Shown: positions 61,043 through 64,000 of the stretch, piece after piece
How positions within the stretch are numbered: the stretch's first letter is position 1
Layout of the letters: every line of letters begins with the position of its first letter
Source: Lacihabitans sp. LS3-19
GTDB taxonomy: Bacteria; Bacteroidota; Bacteroidia; Cytophagales; Spirosomataceae
NCBI RefSeq assembly: GCF_024343575.1
Contig: NZ_RJUA01000127.1
Span: 1-64,000, forward strand
Reading direction: 5' to 3'
DNA: 64,000 bases
Program-made: the position numbers and the translations under genes
Notes under the pieces: generated by a model
What the model saw: only the letters and a program-made list of their open reading frames with translations
Told to the model about the DNA's origin: nothing
Databases searched by the model: none

Positions 61043-62437
61043 TTAATGCTTATAAACTTCCCATCCCATATAGTTCTCAAGAGCTTCTTCCAAAATGGCG
61101 GCGGTTTTAGAAGCATTCATTACTACGTGGTGCTCAAAACCATTTTTACAGATATGTTTCATCAAATTCTGAAGGTCAGGAATTTTAGCTACCGCTCTGT
61201 TTCCAAATGTACTTAATGGATCGTCTGTAAGTTCGCCTTCGCCAATGTAAGCTTTGATAATACCTTTAGGATCATCTGTACTGATACGGCCATAGGTTAA
61301 CGGCATGGCAGGAGTTCGGCCATCTAAAGCACCGTAGGTGTTTTCTACACCTACCGAAGTTCCCAATATTGGGGCGTTGCTGATTTCAATATCTGGAAGG
61401 AATGACTTGGCCCAGTTTCCACAGTGGAATAAGACACATTTTTCGGGATCGTCGGCGTAGTTGTTGTTCCAGTCTACCAATGCACTTGGTGAGCCAGAAG
61501 CAAGCTGCATGGCATACATACTTAGTGTACCTGTAACATCAACCTCACATGCACTTGGAAGCATGTTTTCGCTCATGATACTCATACTTGTACATACATT
61601 GCATCCGTAGTTTTGTTGCAGCGAAGTCCAACATTGGATAGCAGTAGCGTCAAGGCTATGCTCTTCCATAACATCTTTTAGAACTACGTCTAACTTGGCT
61701 ATTTGAATCATAGCTTCGTTAGGGGTTCTGCCTTTTGGGGCATATGCATTTATCATTTCTAAATGCTGCTTCACTTTTGCATCATCACCGGTTAGCTTAT
61801 TGGCCATACCAAGGATTTCTGACAAGTCAAAAGTAGAAACTGTGATACCGTTTCTTTGTAGTATTTTTTCTGAATATCTGACCGTGTTAAATGCTCCTGG
61901 TCTGGCTCCAATAGCCCCAATTCTTACAGTTCTAAGTCCTTTTACAACTCTACAAACTGCTACAAAATCCTTAAGGTCTTGTTGGAATATATCAGAAGAT
62001 GGTAGACTTACATGCTGACTCGTTAGGGAGTATTTGATGCCGTATTGATATAAATTATTACAAACAGATATTTTTCCGCACCAAGAGTCTCGGCGATTCA
62101 CCACATTCATCTTGCTTAGGTCATCTGGATAAGCTTGAACTAAAACAGGAACATTTAAACCTGATAATTTTAGTGTGTCTGCTACTCCTTTTTCATCTCC
62201 AAAGTTTGGCAATAATACCAACACTCCAGCAATATCCTCACGGTGAGCTTTGAATAATGCAGCACATTTTTGAGCTTCTTTATAAGTTTCTACACCGCCT
62301 AATTTAGTTTCAGTAGTATCTAACAAAACGGGCGTCAAACCTAATTTAGCAAAAACCTCAATGATTTCAGTTCTTGCTTTTTCTACCAAACTGTCTGGAA
62401 AAAAGTCTCTGTTCCCGATGATTACTCCTAAAGTCAT
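61043..62437 (-). CDS. L-fucose/L-arabinose-isomerase-family enzyme
   Basis: 464 residues. The N-terminal half (GVIIGNRDFFPDSLVEKA) and the C-terminal metal-site region (VLFHCGNWAKSF and NTYGALDGRTPAMPLTYGRIS) fit the fucose-isomerase-like fold, though catalytic residues are not individually assignable here. It would isomerise the imported aldose to a ketose before the FGGY kinase acts. First structural gene after the regulator, separated by 212 bp. Confidence 0.85.
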   Translation of the reverse strand: MTLGVIIGNRDFFPDSLVEKARTEIIEVFAKLGLTPVLLDTTETKLGGVETYKEAQKCAALFKAHREDIAGVLVLLPNFGDEKGVADTLKLSGLNVPVLVQAYPDDLSKMNVVNRRDSWCGKISVCNNLYQYGIKYSLTSQHVSLPSSDIFQQDLKDFVAVCRVVKGLRTVRIGAIGARPGAFNTVRYSEKILQRNGITVSTFDLSEILGMANKLTGDDAKVKQHLEMINAYAPKGRTPNEAMIQIAKLDVVLKDVMEEHSLDATAIQCWTSLQQNYGCNVCTSMSIMSENMLPSACEVDVTGTLSMYAMQLASGSPSALVDWNNNYADDPEKCVLFHCGNWAKSFLPDIEISNAPILGTSVGVENTYGALDGRTPAMPLTYGRISTDDPKGIIKAYIGEGELTDDPLSTFGNRAVAKIPDLQNLMKHICKNGFEHHVVMNASKTAAILEEALENYMGWEVYKH

Positions 62438-62649
62438 TTTAAGCTAATTATGAATGTTTATTAATAATGAATGATAAATCATGAATGTTGAATGCTGATC
62501 CTGAAAGCTTTCGGGAGAATGATAAATTATGAATGTTGCATAGTTGATTTTTATTGAATATTGGACTTTGGTTTTCTAAATACAAAAAAATATAGTTTTT
62601 GTTTTCAGCCCAATTTATCATTCTTAATTCATCATTCATTTTTATTATT
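62438..62649. repeat. Degenerate ATGAATGATAAAT-type repeats upstream of the isomerase
   Basis: Units such as gaatgataaatcatgaatg and gaatgataaattatgaatg recur, with a complementary version (atttatcattcttaattcat) near 62608-62630. Similar units appear at 58045-58095 and 55918-55935. No gene here; it must also contain the operon promoter. Confidence 0.5.
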
Positions 62650-63417
62650 TTATGCTATTATCACTTCAACTTCATTTTCTCTGAAAACAGAAAGGTGTTT
62701 TTCTTCAATTCCAGAATCTGTAATTATAAAATCAATCAAACTCAAAGCACCTAAACTTGCCAAAGCACTTTTCCCGATCTTGGTACTATCAGCAACCAAA
62801 TAGGTGATTTCAGCTGCATCAATCATGGCCTTTTTAACAACTATATCACTTATACTTGGGTAAGTAAGTCCAGACTTTAAAGAAATTCCAGCTGTGGCTA
62901 AAAATAATTTTTGGACATTTAATCCTTTAAAGAAATCAGCGGCTTTTTGGCCCGTTAACGAAAGGGTCGGAGGCTTAAACTCTCCTCCTGTCATAATAAC
63001 TTCAATATCCAAACCTGTTCCAAGCATTAAAGCAATATTTAAAGCATTCGTAATAATGGTCAGGTTTTTAAGTCCTGATATTTTGATTTTTTTAGCGATT
63101 TCAGTGGTTGTACTTCCAGAATCTAGTATGATAGTGTCCCCACTTTCAATAAACTCAAGACATTTTAGAGCAATAATTTCTTTCTTGTCTAAATTTTCCT
63201 GATGGACAAGGGAGAAGCTTTTAACTTGGTCCTCTACATTTTTAAGATAAGCCCCACCGTGCTCTTTAACAATAAGATCTCCTGTTTCTAACTTTTCGAG
63301 GTCTTGACGAATCGTAACCTCCGTAACTTTAAACAGTTTGGCTAAATCTACTACTTTAGCAGAGCCGTCTTCTTTTAAAAGTTCAAGTATTTTTTCCCTT
63401 CTTTGATTTGGAAGCAT
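62650..63417 (-). CDS. DeoR/GlpR-family transcriptional regulator
   Basis: 255 residues. N-terminal HTH: RREKILELLKEDGSAKVVDLAKLFKVTEVTIRQDLEKLE, then the wing KEHGGAYL. The C-terminal DeoRC sensor domain has DSGSTTTEIAKKI (sugar-phosphate-binding loop) and LATAGIS. It likely represses the sugar operon and is relieved by a phosphorylated intermediate. Candidate operator repeats lie at 63474-63518, upstream of its own start. Confidence 0.94.
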   Translation of the reverse strand: MLPNQRREKILELLKEDGSAKVVDLAKLFKVTEVTIRQDLEKLETGDLIVKEHGGAYLKNVEDQVKSFSLVHQENLDKKEIIALKCLEFIESGDTIILDSGSTTTEIAKKIKISGLKNLTIITNALNIALMLGTGLDIEVIMTGGEFKPPTLSLTGQKAADFFKGLNVQKLFLATAGISLKSGLTYPSISDIVVKKAMIDAAEITYLVADSTKIGKSALASLGALSLIDFIITDSGIEEKHLSVFRENEVEVIIA

Positions 63418-63473
63418 TTTTATTTAGTTTTTAGTTAAATTACTCATAAATACTAAAACAATTAAGCCATTAC

Positions 63474-63518
63474 AAAATTAAAGAAAATAAACGAAAATTA
63501 AAGAAAATAAACGAAAAT
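63474..63518. promoter_or_regulatory. 20-bp tandem repeat, possible DeoR-type operator
   Basis: Two exact copies of aaaattaaagaaaataaacg (63474-63493 and 63494-63513) plus the first bases of a third. The aaacgaaaat core resembles the A/T-rich GAAA-direct-repeat operators of DeoR/GlpR-family regulators, and it lies 57 bp upstream of the regulator start. Confidence 0.5.
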
Positions 63519-64000
63519 AATTTAAAATGTATATAATCTAATTTGAATCTATTTTCGCACATCAATAATGACAAAAATGGTTTATAGTATCTATTTTCTA
63601 AAAATAGTTTAAAGTTATTCCATTACCAATTATCGAAACAATTTTGTACTTTATTATTCACTAATTTTAAAAAAAATAGCTCGCTAAATTATATCGCGAG
63701 CTATTATTACCAATCTATTTCATACAAGTATCCAATTTCATTTTTAAACATATTCCTTTAAAAAAAACAGCTATGTCTTCATTCCGAAATAGTATTGAAT
63801 TATCACAAGATAGAAATTTTGTCGCTTTCTGAAAAAGAATTAATAGCAAACAAACTAATATGGATTATCAATTCAGGAAAATAGCCCGTAAGAAATTACG
63901 GGCTATTATACCAATCTCGAAATTCATATTTCCGTTATTAGGCCTATATATTTTCAATTCCTAATGCTCGATATTAAATTTTCGGATCTAAATCATTGGC
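63519..64000. other. Gene-free end of window with two related hairpins
   Basis: Two strong hairpins: AATAGCTCGC/GCGAGCTATT (63675-63705, 11-nt loop), followed on the minus strand by a T-run, so a terminator on that strand; and AATAGCCCGTAA/TTACGGGCTATT (63880-63907, 4-nt loop). Both are followed on the plus strand by an att-accaatct block, so they are copies of one element. A minus-strand gene may end at 63974 (eight codons ANDLDPKI visible), but this cannot be confirmed. Confidence 0.5.

Noticed and set aside
63974-64000. Possible 3' end of a minus-strand gene (ANDLDPKI)
   Set aside because: Only eight codons are visible; too short to separate from chance.
1-64000. tRNA or rRNA genes, insertion sequences, prophage, integrase
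   Set aside because: No cloverleaf with a GTTCGA-type arm, no rRNA core sequence and no transposase or integrase motifs were noticed in any frame.

Overview
The window is AT-rich DNA from a member of the Bacteroidota. Evidence for the phylum is strong: a type IX secretion (Por) sorting domain, 3-coathanger-type C-termini on very large surface proteins, many lipoproteins with an S-C or N-C lipobox, promoter boxes of the TAnnTTTG type, few Shine-Dalgarno sites, and an ECF sigma factor paired with a membrane-anchored barrel protein. The gene content suggests an environmental, plant-matter-degrading Cytophagales-like bacterium, but the order is only a guess.

Layout. 1-4467 is the 3' part of a giant surface protein cut by the window edge. 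4494-10002 holds a small membrane protein, a CNT nucleoside transporter, a broken toxin-antitoxin pair, cysS and an outer-membrane barrel. 10006-12954 is a minus-strand cluster (NAD-dependent epimerase-like protein, thiol-disulfide DCC protein, two small membrane proteins) next to a GbsR/MarR regulator; a nearly identical 45-bp operator-like block precedes both transcription units. 13129-16301 encodes an SGNH hydrolase, a lactonase-fold lipoprotein and an FGGY sugar kinase. 16447-20183 is an ECF sigma / anti-sigma-like pair followed by a Rieske lipoprotein, a cytochrome b561-like membrane protein and a YceI protein, probably an envelope electron-transfer set. 20184-21976 is terC-plsC-gatC. 22047-29903 has a PmoA-family protein and a coiled-coil membrane protein, separated by a 5.7-kb segment carrying two secreted carbohydrate-esterase-like genes; that segment is bounded by a 55-bp direct repeat.

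32704-46987 is the most coherent accessory system: a catabolic cluster for phenylpropenoid (hydroxycinnamate, ferulate/coumarate-type) acids. It contains a feruloyl-CoA-synthase-type ligase, an enoyl-CoA hydratase, an HSD10-type 3-hydroxyacyl-CoA dehydrogenase, an amidohydrolase resembling 4-hydroxyphenyl-beta-ketoacyl-CoA hydrolase, an acyl-CoA dehydrogenase, a flavin hydroxylase, an aromatic-acid-type MFS carrier, a zinc alcohol dehydrogenase, a secreted alpha/beta hydrolase and an AraC regulator. Together these would take hydroxycinnamoyl-CoA through a beta-oxidation-like shortening to an aromatic acid plus acetyl-CoA. Its intergenic regions are crowded with hexamer tandem repeats and inverted repeats, a frameshifted four-helix-bundle gene and a YhcG-type nuclease.

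47173-52164 is a second giant secreted protein, inserted between the complete hydrolase gene and a duplicated remnant of that gene's 3' end. 52551-63417 is a minus-strand sugar or polyol operon: DeoR/GlpR regulator, L-fucose-isomerase-family enzyme, split transketolase, ribose-type ABC transporter with a DUF2291 protein, a polyvalent-protein-kinase-like gene and a glycerol-kinase-like FGGY kinase. Isomerase, kinase and transketolase together imply isomerisation, phosphorylation and C2 transfer of a pentose such as D-apiose, though the substrate cannot be read from sequence alone. 63418-64000 holds repeats and two related hairpins but no gene that I can support.
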